Shown here piece after piece: positions 43,240 to 54,000 of a stretch of 64,000 nucleotides of DNA; within the stretch, counting starts at the first letter, position 1, and each line of letters begins with the position of its first letter. The position numbers and the translations under genes were made by a program. This DNA is from Phytophthora colocasiae (lineage: Eukaryota > Oomycota > Peronosporomycetes > Peronosporales > Peronosporaceae), in the NCBI GenBank assembly GCA_018806915.1, contig JAGKQI010000096.1:1426001-1490000 (forward strand). The letters are read 5' to 3'. The notes under the pieces were generated by a model. That model made no database searches and was not told where the DNA came from. It saw only the letters and a program-made list of their open reading frames with translations.

Positions 43240-43591
43240 TTGGTGAACTAGAGACAGCACGAATCGCGTCGTCTTCCAAGAATTTCCAGTAGTATAGTGC
43301 AGTTTTAATTAGAAATGTTTTTGAATTGAAGCTATCGACATCCCTGACTTGCAGGCCATATTACAGTACATGTACTACGTAGTAGAACACCACCATTATT
43401 GACTCAAAACAATATCGCAATAGTATTGTATTGGGTATTGCAATACTAGTGTAATATTGTGTGTATTGTTTGACAATATTGCAATAGTATTGTATTGGGT
43501 ATTGCAATACTATTGTAATATTGTGTGTACCCCACCATCATTCGTTTGACTGGTGCGTACGTCACTAACCAAACCACGAACCACCAGCATC
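43240..43591. other. Intergenic region with palindromic tandem repeat
   Basis: 350 bp between the myosin stop codon and the RlmN-type start codon, dominated by the AT-rich repeat at 43409-43529. Confidence 0.6.
43409..43529. repeat. Two tandem 64-bp units, each a long imperfect palindrome
   Basis: Units begin at 43409 and 43473 and differ at a few positions. In the second unit ACAATATTGCAATAGTATTG pairs with a downstream complement with one mismatch, leaving a short loop (about TATTGGGTATTG). It ends 63 bp before the RlmN-type start codon, so it lies in that promoter or 5' UTR. Confidence 0.9.
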
Positions 43592-44953
43592 ATGGTCAAG
43601 AAGCGCACGCTGTCTCCGCTACCAGCCTTCGACCAGAAGGCTCTACCCGAGTTCCTACAAACCCACGGGTTCAAGGAGCTGCACGCTCTGACGATCTGGC
43701 GTCACCTGGCTCAGAACCCCGAGGCTTCGTTCTCCGACATCCCCGGAATCCCCAAAGCTCTTCGAACTCTTTTGAGCGAAAACTTTGCGCATTTCACCAC
43801 GACCGTCACCACCGAACAGCATTCATCTGATGGAACGGTTAAGTTGCTGGTTAAGTTGCAGGACAGTCACGAGGTAGAGGCTGTGATCATGCGCCACAAA
43901 GGACGCAACACACTCTGTGTGAGCTCCCAAGTGGGTTGCCAAATGGGGTGCACGTTCTGTGCCACTGGTACACTTGGTATCATTGCCGACCTGTGCAGTG
44001 GAGAGATCCTAGAGCAATTGGCTCATGCCAACCGTGTGGCTCCTATCCGTAACGTGGTCTTCATGGGAATGGGTGAACCCTTGAACAATTACGACGCTGT
44101 TTTAGCTGCTATTCGAGCCATGACGAAAGTGTTCGGACTTGCACCGAAGTATATTACTCTTTCGACGGTGGGGGTTATTCACCGCATCCGTCAATTGTCG
44201 AAAGACGCGCCGTTGGTGCGTCTTGCGCTGTCGTTACATGCCCCGACGCAAGAGATGCGTAGTGAAATTGTACCCACTTCAACGGCGTATCCTCTGGATA
44301 AGCTCATGGCAGCTATTGACGACCATTTGGCGATGAAGTATGTGTTTTTAATTGAGATTTCTCATTGTTGTAATGTACTGATACTGTGGATTTTGCTTTG
44401 TAGGGAGGGACGTCTGGTTATGGTGGAGTATTGTATGCTTGCGGGCGTGAATGACTCGATTGAGACGGCGCACATCCTTGGCAAGTTGCTGCAGAACCGC
44501 TCGGTCCATGTAAACCTTATCCCGTACAACACGACGGACGTTGGTGCGCAATTCCAGTCACCTTCGCCTGAGGATATCCGAGCATTCCATGCTGTTCTAC
44601 GTGATCCGTACAACCTCAAGGCGACGATCCGGGAGAACCACGGCACGGACATTGATGGTGCGTGTGGTCAGTTGGCGCTGAAAAGCAAGCCCGATGGTAG
44701 TGCAGTCCAGCGTGATATCGAAGATATCGGCACTCGACGGACCAAAAGCCCACGCAAAAACAAGAAACCGTCGTCGAACTCGGGTAGTGACAGTGGAGAC
44801 GCTGCTGCAACGTCCATTGTTACTTCTTGGATCTCCCGCGCCAACAACATCCTCGACGAGCACCAGCAGATGATTGGTCTGGCCTTGCTTGGAGCGTCGG
44901 CTGCAGTGCTTGCGATCGGGATCGCGCGTCGCGGACGGGCTGACGTAAATTAA
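43592..44953 (+). CDS. rlmN: RlmN/Cfr-family radical SAM RNA methyltransferase, 2 exons
   Basis: Exons 43592-44337 and 44404-44953 give 431 residues. The radical SAM cluster motif C-x3-C-x2-C is at Cys116, Cys120 and Cys123 (GCQMGCTFC). GMGEPLNNYD, STVGV and LALSLHAP follow in RlmN order, and the second catalytic cysteine is in ACGQL (about 336). Bacterial RlmN makes 2-methyladenosine in 23S rRNA and some tRNAs. In a eukaryote an organellar target is likely, but no clear transit peptide is seen. After the catalytic domain there is a basic linker (RRTKSPRKNKK) and a hydrophobic segment near the C-terminus (IGLALLGASAAVLAIGIA), which could be a tail anchor. The 66-nt intron is divisible by three and has no stop, so retention would insert 22 residues. 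Confidence 0.93.
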   Translation: MVKKRTLSPLPAFDQKALPEFLQTHGFKELHALTIWRHLAQNPEASFSDIPGIPKALRTLLSENFAHFTTTVTTEQHSSDGTVKLLVKLQDSHEVEAVIMRHKGRNTLCVSSQVGCQMGCTFCATGTLGIIADLCSGEILEQLAHANRVAPIRNVVFMGMGEPLNNYDAVLAAIRAMTKVFGLAPKYITLSTVGVIHRIRQLSKDAPLVRLALSLHAPTQEMRSEIVPTSTAYPLDKLMAAIDDHLAMKYVFLIEISHCCNVLILWILLCREGRLVMVEYCMLAGVNDSIETAHILGKLLQNRSVHVNLIPYNTTDVGAQFQSPSPEDIRAFHAVLRDPYNLKATIRENHGTDIDGACGQLALKSKPDGSAVQRDIEDIGTRRTKSPRKNKKPSSNSGSDSGDAAATSIVTSWISRANNILDEHQQMIGLALLGASAAVLAIGIARRGRADVN

Positions 44954-45093
44954 TCCATCTTGGACCATAGAAAGTTGAGGCAGTAGTGTTGGATATTTCA
45001 TGAAAACAAACATCTTTTGCTGTGGAAGCACAGTTTTTTATTCATTGGCATGAAAGTCGATGTACTACAACACCGCGTTTGTTGAACAATGCC

Positions 45094-45609
45094 TTACGCG
45101 TACTTGTATCCCCTCGTCATGCGGTTGTTGAAAAACTCTTCGTAGCTCTTGAAAAACGCTGGATACTTCTTCAGGACATATTCGGGCTCCTTGTTTTCGA
45201 AGATCCAACTGTTGTATTGCGCGATTCTTCCTAGCTTGTTGGGGTGCTCCTGAATCATTTTTGGCACCTTGCCAGTAATCTCGATGATCTTCTCTCTCTC
45301 CAATTCCACCAGGACTTTCAAATACGTCTTTTTTAGCTTGGGTTCTAGGCCGGCGATGTCCGCATACGGGATGACTTGCAACCCCTTGGACGTGAGCAAA
45401 TCGTCAAACATTGAAACAGCAGACCGCTCTTCTTCACTCGCTTTCTTGCGGAGGTTTCGCTTGGCTTGGACTTCATTTTCAGTGATGATGCGCCATTGAG
45501 GGGCTACAGGTGAGTTGACGTCGAGATGTTGTTTTGATTCTGACTGAGCGCTTGCACTTGTCACGATGGTTGTCGCCGCAATAAGGAGGAGGATAGAGAA
45601 GACTCGCAT
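45094..45609 (-). CDS. Secreted RxLR-EER effector candidate
   Basis: Single exon, 171 residues from an ATG at 45609. A signal peptide occupies residues 1 to about 22 (MRVFSILLLIAATTIVTSAS). RNLR at residues 51-54 matches the RxLR host-translocation motif and is followed by an EEER (59-62) that fits the EER motif; spacing from the signal peptide is typical of Phytophthora effectors. The C-terminal domain (70-171) is helical, lysine- and tyrosine-rich, with KKYPAFFKSYEEFFNNR near the end; I see no clear WY repeat. Such proteins are secreted into plant cells and modulate immunity; its target is unknown. An oomycete Inr-like motif sits 29-42 bp upstream of the ATG. The gene lies in a 0.6-kb island next to transposon debris, typical for effectors. 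Confidence 0.9.
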   Translation of the reverse strand: MRVFSILLLIAATTIVTSASAQSESKQHLDVNSPVAPQWRIITENEVQAKRNLRKKASEEERSAVSMFDDLLTSKGLQVIPYADIAGLEPKLKKTYLKVLVELEREKIIEITGKVPKMIQEHPNKLGRIAQYNSWIFENKEPEYVLKKYPAFFKSYEEFFNNRMTRGYKYA

Positions 45610-45637
45610 GGTTTGGTTGATTGGTTCGATGCAGAGG

Positions 45638-45651
45638 AAATTGCAAAGTGA
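45638..45651 (-). promoter_or_regulatory. Oomycete Inr-like core promoter of the effector gene
   Basis: On the minus strand TCACTTTGCAATTT matches 13 of 14 positions of the core of the oomycete initiator consensus GCTCATTYYNCAWTTT. It lies 29 bp upstream of the start codon, the usual distance. Confidence 0.7.
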
Positions 45652-46027
45652 TAGAAAGCCAGCAAAATGCCAATGCGCAGAACCCGAAAAGATCATCGAG
45701 TTGCGATCGGCTCACTGTATGCCATGTACAGTGCCATGCACATGCAGTCATGTTTTGATTACTTCGAAGCATGATAAAAAATAGCAAATAATTAAAGATT
45801 TAGACCTGCATCGACACGGGCTTGAGGGTGAGAGATGCTGGGCATCTAGTGAATTTAACTTGTTGGCGTACTTACAAGGTATGCGAATTGAAGTTTTCGT
45901 TAGGGATCCATCATCATTCACACCGACGCGCGACGGCCGCAGTCTCATTCTCGGGAGCGATATGAAGAAAACTCAAGAAAGTATTGGTGAGTGGTATAAA
46001 TTGTTATGCCATGTTGTTTGCATGAAG

Positions 46028-47181
46028 CTAATGTAATTCATTGTACAGCTCAATTTTCAACCGCAGATGCGAAAGCTTATCCAGTCTACAACAAGATGTT
46101 GGAGGTGAGCAGCATTCGCTGGAGGTGCAAAGTCTGTTCGGCGCGTGTAGACTGGTTACCGACTTCCCTTTGTCTAAGGCGCACCCTATCTTCGGGTGAT
46201 GAGCAGGTCTCCAAAAAGTTGATCTTCGGAGATGAGCAGTCAAAACCGTGGTATCGATTAGCAGAATGCCTACGTAAAGATTCACTCGTCGTTGCCAATA
46301 CGGTATCGGTATCGGAGTCGATTTCGCCGATCTGTTCGTCCAGAACGTGCAAGCCAGCAAGCTCGGCAGCTCGTTCGCATTGCAGTCTCGGCTTTTGTGA
46401 GCTTGGACGTTGTAGCTTGTAGCAACTTCAGTGGCTTTTAGGCTAAGCATGAGCGCAGAAACTGGAACGCCTTCTTGCCTCAGGTCGTTGATCCAGTCGA
46501 CGATCTCGCCTTGCGGGCTGAATCTTGAATGGTAGCACGCCACAAAAATAGAAGCGCCAAGTTCAATGTCGCCTTTGACAGAGGTAGTGATTCGTATCGC
46601 TATGATTGGTTGAAACCCTGTGTCGCCTGTATGCGGTGACGCCTTAGACAAAGTGAAGTCGGTATGTGAGAGCGAATTAATATCGATTTTGGTAAAAGAT
46701 AGAGAGCAGCTGTATTTTGCACTAAAAATTGCACTAGTGACGGTTTAATGGATTCCCAGGCTGAAATGGCACGCTTTATCGTAGCCAAGCGCTCTCCTTT
46801 CGCCGTCGTAGCAGTAGCTGTTGCTCTTGCGTAGCTTTGCGTTGGCTTAGCCCCTCTATAGCTTAAAAGGACACGTCGTTTTTCTTGTATTGTGTAGTGC
46901 ATGCGGCGTTGTTTGGCTGGCGCGTACACCTCGTCAAGGAGGCCTGTGTGTGGCAACCTCCTTTGCTTCCTGCAATACTGTCGCGGGTGGTGGGGGCTGC
47001 GAGGACTCCTCGTCCGCTTCCTCCATTTTATCGAGTGGCTGGTGGAGACCTCCGTTTTATCGAGTGGCTGGTGGAGTTTTATTTTAGCGATTGAACGCTG
47101 CATCGGGCAATTTGATTGGTTGATAACAAAATGTGCACACAATTTTATATCACAGGCGCCCTTTTTATATGGACGCTGCAT
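46028..47181 (-). pseudogene. Degenerate DNA-transposon protein (CENP-B/pogo-like), frameshifted
   Basis: Two overlapping minus-strand frames (47181-46600, then 46651-46028) appear to be one gene split by a frameshift. The first contains HYTIQEKRRVLLSYR, like the N-terminal helix-turn-helix of pogo/Tigger-type proteins. The second contains IVDWINDLRQEGVPVSALMLSLKATEVA, like the CENP-B-type DNA-binding helix pattern (W...R..G.PVS..ML..KA.E). No catalytic domain follows. The family call is tentative. Confidence 0.4.
47026..47076. repeat. 22-bp direct repeat
   Basis: TTTTATCGAGTGGCTGGTGG and the two following bases occur twice, at 47026-47047 and 47055-47076, with 7 bp between. It looks like a simple tandem duplication. 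Confidence 0.85.
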
Positions 47182-47652
47182 TCTGTCGATCGGTGTAACT
47201 GCATCTGCTAAGCTTAGTATGTATGATACTAGTAGAAAAGTTATTAGTGACTGAAACTGAGTTGACAGCTTTGAGACACTGAAGATCGAGGCAGCTCACC
47301 TCCAGCAGCTACACGGAAATGCCAGAGACTGGTACTAGTCAAGAGGATACGTCAATTCCAGGCTATTAACTAAGGTTCAATCTCTCGTTATTATTAGTGT
47401 AGCAAATCTCGGGAATCCTGAGCTTTTTTTTGCTTGTTTGTGGGGCCGTTACTGCAACGTTTAGGATCTGACTGTACAGTAATGCGCTGTTTTAAAAGGG
47501 TTCACGGGAGGAACAGCGAGGAATGGCGGGAGGAGGGGGGATCGAAATGGGCAAACCAGAGTGGCCCCAGGACTCGCAGAATTCGAGTACGATGTGCTCA
47601 TTTGAAGTCAATGCCACTTTATGTTTAAGGCACTCGTTGGCAACGAGTCGTT

Positions 47653-50221
47653 GCTGCACCCACCTCATGCACATGGGACGGGACAGGCCAGATTTACGAC
47701 GCCCAACGGTTGGGCGTCGGTTGGGCCCCAACCAGCACCCACCTGCACCCAATCGTGACCGTCGGACACCCTTCTCGCACCCACTAGTGCACCCAAGTCG
47801 AAAGAGCCGGCGCAAAAATTATACAATATACACGTATATCCGGAAGATACCAAAGAGCCGGAGCGACAGCATCAGCTCTGGAGGCCAAAGCGCGGGAAGT
47901 ATTCTGCTGGGCTTCTCTTTCAATTTCTAAAAGACATTATCAAGCATATAACTCAACAAACATAGTTCGATGCAACATCTTCATTGACTTAGTTGCTGCT
48001 TCTCCTTACTTTCATGAAAACGGCCAATTAGCTGCTACTGCTACTGCTACTGCTATTTCTTTCTTCGTTCATACACATGCGCAAGTAGCGGTAGCGCATG
48101 CATTGCAGAGTCTTCTTGTCGAGGTGACCGAGCGGCTCTGACCCACAGAATATCTCGAACGCCAGCAGTACGTACACACCACAGTTGTAGCTGTCGCTCT
48201 GGATGCCAAGGCCAGGATCGTGGGTCACCAAGCGAACGCTGGGTCTGACACTTTCTGGTATCATCGGGATCATCTGCTGTGTCACGGCACGGATACTGAT
48301 AGCATAGGAGGACGCCATCGAGTCGTAGACGTACACTCTGCCCTTCTCCAGATTCATCAGCACACCACACCAGTGGTTGTTGTTGCAGTTGACTGGAAAG
48401 AGTACTTTCATTTCCTTCGTGACCCCAGCCAACGCCCGTTTGAAATGCCCGCTGTCCGTCGTAATAGCTCCATTTGAAATTCCCAGGTTGGACGGGTCAA
48501 TCACTCGAACACCAGGCTCCGCTCCGAACAATTTGTGTAGGATCATCTGCATGACTTGGGCGCTAAGGGTTTCCTTCGCAGCCAGATCCACCATGTCTGC
48601 ATATTCGTTAGACATAACTGGCAATCCTGCAAGCAGCGTAGGTATAGCTGGGTCCTCCTCGACGTAGAAACTAGAGTTCCCGTAGCGTGTGAAGTCTAGC
48701 CGATCAATCCAAGTGAGTGCTCTTTTGGTCTTCTTAATGAATTTTACTGCGGTGTGCCACTTTCGCATGAGAGCTATTGTAGAGTTCGCGAACACTCCAA
48801 CACCAACGATCTCCAGAGCCAGCTGCATCTCCAACGTTCCTGGTTTTTTCGCTTGGTAGGCCGTGACTGCGGAGGTGCACTTGTTGAGGAATTGCATGGG
48901 AAAGATTCGCACTACCTCTTCTGGTCGCATAAGAGGTTTTGTGGGGAGCAGTTTGGTAATCTCATGGGCGATGGGGGCCTTCGGCTTGTTTGCGAACATA
49001 AACTCCTTGAACCGTAGCAGCTTGTCATGTGTCGAGTTGTAGGTGGGCTTATCATCCAGTAGTTCGTAAACAGTCAGTAGATTCATTTGGCGCTCGTGCA
49101 TGACCAAATTGTGAATGTCCTGGCTCGTTGGGTTGCAGCTGGAATTCTTGTGGATGAACTGCAGAATGCGTTTCTTCTTGGCCCCGGCTTTGACAAGCTC
49201 GCTAACAGTCCCCGCTAGCTCAGGCTCGATAGCTGTCCGGTTGTGGGGATAATGGTCGAATGTATGTCTAGAAAGGGAATGATTGTGCTCCAAACGGGCA
49301 GCAGTAATTCGCAGCACAAACGTAGGAATAGCCGCCGCCGAATCAGCCACTTGCACGCATGCATTGATCTAGAAAACAATACAAATTGTACGTGAGCTTA
49401 TATAAGACCAACAACTGTATTTTGTTCGAGCCCAACAGAGCCCAATCAAACCCAACTGAACCCAACTAAACCCAACTGAGCTCCACATACCTGCACGTCG
49501 CACTCAAGGGCTCTCGACTCTTGCCGCTTTCTCTTGCCTTGTCCACGCGGCTTGTATTTCCCTGCGTGCGTACAGACGAACGTCTTGGAGTAGTGAACCC
49601 ACTCCTCGGGCACAAGCGGCTTCGTAGACCCGGAGTCTCGAATTTTGTTGTTTCTGGATGCGACTTTGTTATTAGTGCGAATGCGGAAGCTCTGCACGCA
49701 GTAGTGGAATGAAAAAAAGAAGTTAGGACCTGCAAAAGCGATTCAGGTGTAATGTTAGGTACAACAAACGTTACCTGGTATGTCTCGGCTGAATAGGATT
49801 TCAGATACACGTCGAATGCGCCCCATGAATCAAATTCTGTCTTCTCGGGTGGCGGCGCAATAACCGCTCTCTGTTCGACGTTCTGCGTTGCCCGAAGGCG
49901 ATCAGAAGCACCCGAGCGACGCTTCTTCGACGTGGAGCTGGCAGTACTTGACGACTCCGCCGACGATTCGACCCACTCCTCATCACTGTCCACCGTCTCC
50001 TCCCCGTCACTCTGGTCCCCTTGTCGTGGCGGTCGCACCACCGCTTTGACGCGCAGGTCGGGCGTCATGGCTTCTTGGTTGCTGATTTTCCCCCGCTGCA
50101 AAAATGAGTGGGGGGGAAGAAATATACCGCTATACGTCGACGTATATCCGCAAGACGGATACGAGTTTGAAGGGTTAGGGAAAAAAGGAGTCCCGTCCCA
50201 TGTGCACGAGGTGGGTGCAGC
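47653..50221 (-). mobile_element. Candidate transposon: C48 protease gene between 32-bp inverted repeats
   Basis: 47653-47684 (GCTGCACCCACCTC...) is the reverse complement of 50190-50221 with one mismatch in 32. The only gene between them codes for a protein with a Ulp1-like protease domain and a FAR1-like N-terminus, a combination known from MULE-type elements. No target duplication is visible next to the repeats, so the true ends may lie slightly further out. Confidence 0.65.
48028..50068 (-). CDS. Transposon-associated protein with Ulp1-like (C48) cysteine protease domain, 3 exons
   Basis: Exons 50068-49775, 49691-49491 and 49368-48028 join in frame to 611 residues. Residues about 60-190 are a FAR1-like zinc-binding region spread over all three exons (ETYQSFRIRT, CTHAGKYKPRG, ECDVQ, LEHNHSLSRHTF). 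The C-terminal 180 residues carry the C48 triad: His in CNNNHWCGV, Asp in VYVYDSM, and Gln and Cys in QSDSYNCGVYV. The protease is thus intact at its active site. The protein ends in eight serines coded by an AGC/AGT repeat. An Inr-like CTCATTTTTGCA lies about 35 bp upstream of the ATG. Introns are 83 and 122 nt; the second contains a degenerate 10-bp repeat (CCCAACTGAA type, 49430-49480). The frame is intact, so the gene may be active or recently mobile. Confidence 0.8.
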
Positions 50222-51027
50222 ACTCACTCCCTATGTTTAATGACGGAACGTCTCCGTCAAGTAGTATTTGGGCCTACGAAGTAAAATATGTGTACGCATT
50301 ACGGTAGTTGGTAGTGTCTGCAGGAATGAAGACACGGATGGGGGAGCCGGCGGAGCTCCCTGGTAGTTTAGCCTTGTTGTTGTATTGATTGTAAAATGCA
50401 AAGTGATTCTCTCCACACAGTACTTGCTACTCTAGTTGGCGTCGGAGGCGCTCCTGGCGGTTGGTTGGAAGCCCTTCGTGTCATCAGCATTGTCGTCGTG
50501 TCGTGATGCACATCAACATGTAGACAGCATTGTCGATACGCAGGTGCAGCCGTTCAGGCGCACTGCAACTTATGTTCAACAATTGCAGCAAACTGGAGCT
50601 GGCTGGTCATGGATCCACTACAATAGTTGACGTTCATACGTGCAACACTAGGATGCATTGCCAATTGGTAGTTTTTGCTACTTCAGATGTGCCGTACAGA
50701 CTGTCTGTACAGTACGTGTATCGTTACATAGTTGACGGGACGGTAGTACAAACGTTCAAGCGTCTGCAAAAGTTCCTGGCCAAGGGCGACTACGCGTCAA
50801 ATATGGACCGGGGGCACTATCTGCACCGCTGGGCTTGCCATTATCCGCAGTTTTTCCTCTTTAGGGTCGTCCCGTAATACGTGTCACGTGCCAACACTAC
50901 ACGGCTTTGAAGTTAATTCAAAAAAGGAATTGTGAAGTCAAATTGCTTGTTGCATTAGCGGTAGAAATGGAAACGCTTATGTGGAATAAAAGCAGTGACG
51001 AATCTGCAAAGCACAACTTCTTGCCGC
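50222..51027. other. Intergenic region 3' of the transporter gene
   Basis: About 800 bp. Only short overlapping open frames; a small inverted motif GGAGC...GCTCC near 50347. No gene is supported. Confidence 0.4.
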
Positions 51028-54000
51028 TCACTCGGGTTTACCTTCCTGTATCTCAGGCACGACAGGAGAGTGTTCGAGTAGATAAGCCCCATCGTCCTTG
51101 TTCTCCGGAGTCATCAGCGACACAGCCACAGTCACGACGGGGGGAATGATGAGCGTCACGATGAAAGTGATCATGCTGTTTTGCGAGTACAGACCCTCCG
51201 GCAGGACGAACCAGTTGAACCCTCCGACGAATTTCCCCTGGGCGATCACGCCGTAGACGAAGACCGTAAGGAATCCAGCAGCGTTACCAGCCAAAACACC
51301 AGTACGTGTAGCAGGTTTCCAGATTCCAAGGAGCATCGGACCCACTGCAATGGTACACAGTAGATCAGCGATGAGATAGAGAGTCATTATATCGTACTCC
51401 TGGTAGCCGATCGCAATGGCCGGTGCATTGAGAACCACTACAGCACAACAAAAACAATCAGTTAGATTGTCACGTGTTCTGTAATCGAACGGAGTCTTGT
51501 AGAGGACTTGAGATTGATAAAGAAAATTGAAGACTGAGATTAATATGTAAGGAATGAAAGCCACAGCTAGTCGTTACCTAAGCTTCAGGAGGAGAGAGTT
51601 TCCTGTCCTTGTCGTCCGTTGCAAAACGAACGCAGCATCAGCGTTAGTTTCAAAGAACCTGGTTTCATCTGTGAAAACTTTGAATGACGATGCATCATCG
51701 TCACAGTTCCCCCTGTAGACGAGCGGTAGCACGAGTTTTGGGTAGAGTGTCGAGATAACGACGTACAAGTCCCACCACTTGGGTTAAGTGGTCGAGGGGC
51801 TCCCACGATGGTTTAATTGCCGAATCTTGCCACCGCACGAGATATTCTGTTTGTCTCTTGCGCTTGCGGTGCTTAGTTATCGCTGAAACTAGGTGCCCAA
51901 CTGCACCGTCACGTGTTAGCAGTGGTTGAACGCGGTTGGCTCGGCTTGGAGATAGATCTTTGAAGTATTTCCGAAGCATTGAGACGTGAAATTCGGGAAA
52001 AAGCCGAAGTCCTGGTGGCAACTTGAGCTTGTATCGGTCGGGACCTGTAATAGCTGTAACTCGATAAGGCCCAATAAACCTGGCGGCAAACTTCCTTGCA
52101 CCATCAGTTCCGAGGTGATCCAGGTCTAAGTTCCGTGTGTTTAATAGTACGTCATCTCCGATTTGGTAGACTGTATGGAGTCGATTTTTGTCGTAGTTCC
52201 GCTGCCAGTTAGCTTGTGCTGCTGCAATCGCGTCACAGGCTTCACTGAGAATGGCCCTTTGATGCTCCAGAAATGTAGTAGCCGCTCGTGATGATGTAGT
52301 TGGCCTCGGTAGAACGCAGTCGGATACAGAGCGCGGTTGGTATCCCAAATCTGCCACGAATGGCGACATGCCGATTGACTCGTGAACTCGCGAGTTATAG
52401 GCAAATTCTGCGAGCGGTAGCAGCTCGTTCCAATCCGTTTGATGAGGATTTATAAAGTGCCGGATGTACTCAGCTAGCACCTTGTTGGTAACTTCGGATT
52501 GGCCGTCCGTTGATGGTTTAAAGGCAGTACTGAGATGAAGCCTCGTACCTTGCAGGTTCATGATACTTTTCCACAAGTTGGCAGTGAATTTTACATCTCG
52601 GTCAGACACGATCGAAGACGGCAATCCATGGAGTCGTTGGTAGAAGTCGCGGAAAAGTACAGCTGTCTGCTTGGTGGTAGCATTAGAGGTTGTCGGGATA
52701 AAGTGTGCTCGTTTTGTAAGGCGATCGACCATGACCATAATTGCGTCAAACCCGTTGTCTGTGCGTGGAAGCTTTGTCATAAAGTCCATACTGATGTCGC
52801 TCCATCAACGATCTGGAATCTCCAGCGGATGAAGATGTCCAGTGGGCTTTCCTCGTACATATTTATTTCGTTGGCAAAGCTCACAGCTTTCCACGTACGA
52901 ACGGACGGAAGTCACCATACTTGGCCAGTAGTATTTGGATGCAACGAGTAGTTGTGTCTTGGCTTGACCTGGGTGACCCCGAGTTGGCGTGTCATGTTCC
53001 TCGTGTAGAATCGCATTTCGCAAGGCTGTGTTAGCTGGTACACACAGACGTGCTGGCGCTCCAGGTCGAATTTTGAAGAAAAGCAAGTCATCCAAAAGTT
53101 CAAAACGCTGGAATTGGTGCTGACGAGGGACATCACTCTTGAAAAAGCGCCAAATTGGACCGAATTATTTGTCTGAGTCGTACAAGCGCTTGCACTCTGT
53201 TGCAATATCGGTCAATGAAGATGTTGACAGGGCCAAAAGGGTTTCTTCTTCAGTAGATTCTTGAGTCGTCAGGGATTTTAACAGGGATGAGAGGCTGATT
53301 GATCTGCTGGTACCGTCATTCCAGTTTGGATTTCGCGATAACGTATCAGCTACGATGTTTGTCGCTCCTGCTACCCACTTAAATTGAGGTTGAAACAAGG
53401 CAAGCTCATTGAGCCACCGCGCCAACCGCTGGGAACAGGTTTGCTGCTGAAGTATCGTCTCGATTGTTCGATGGTCCGTATTTATGAAGAACGGGCGATC
53501 AATGAGGTACACTTTCCATGTCCTCATAGCATGAAGAGCAGCCAGCAGCTCTTTTTCTCTCGTTGGATAAATTAGTTCCGCACGAGAAAGCTTTCGGCCA
53601 GTAAATGCGATTACACGCTCATATCCAGAGTCATCATACTGAAAGAGATATCCACCTATCGCGAAATCAGAAGCATCCATGCTGACGTGAAAAGGTTTAG
53701 AAAAATCTGGGTGAGCTAGCATCGGTGGGGATGACAATTTGCGCTTAAGTTCTTCAAATGCTTGTTGTTCGCGCTCTCCAAAGTTGATTGGATCTCGTCG
53801 ATTCTTCCCTTTAGTGAGTTCTGTCAACGGCGCGATCAAATCACCAAATCCATCGCAGAACTTCATCACGTAGACACATGTACCTAGGAACGATTGAAGC
53901 TCTTGCTTTGTCCGTGGTGTTGGCCAGCTCCTGATAACGTCAATCTTGCTGGGATCCATCCGGACGCCGTCTCTGCCCACAAAGTCGCCGAGACAAGGGT

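Larger units (their letters stand above)
45652..47652. other. Gene-poor region with transposon remnants
   Basis: About 2 kb between the effector and the C48 element. It holds a degenerate transposase (46028-47181), a short direct repeat (47026-47076) and a small perfect hairpin near 47632-47648 (ACTCGTTG, one base, CAACGAGT). No other gene is supported. Confidence 0.5.

Noticed and set aside
43409..43529. CRISPR-like array
   Set aside because: Only two units without spacers, AT-rich and palindromic; the context is eukaryotic.
49439..49480. Telomere-like repeat
   Set aside because: The decamer CCCAACTGAA is not the TTTAGGG-type telomere unit expected for oomycetes and is short, intronic and degenerate.
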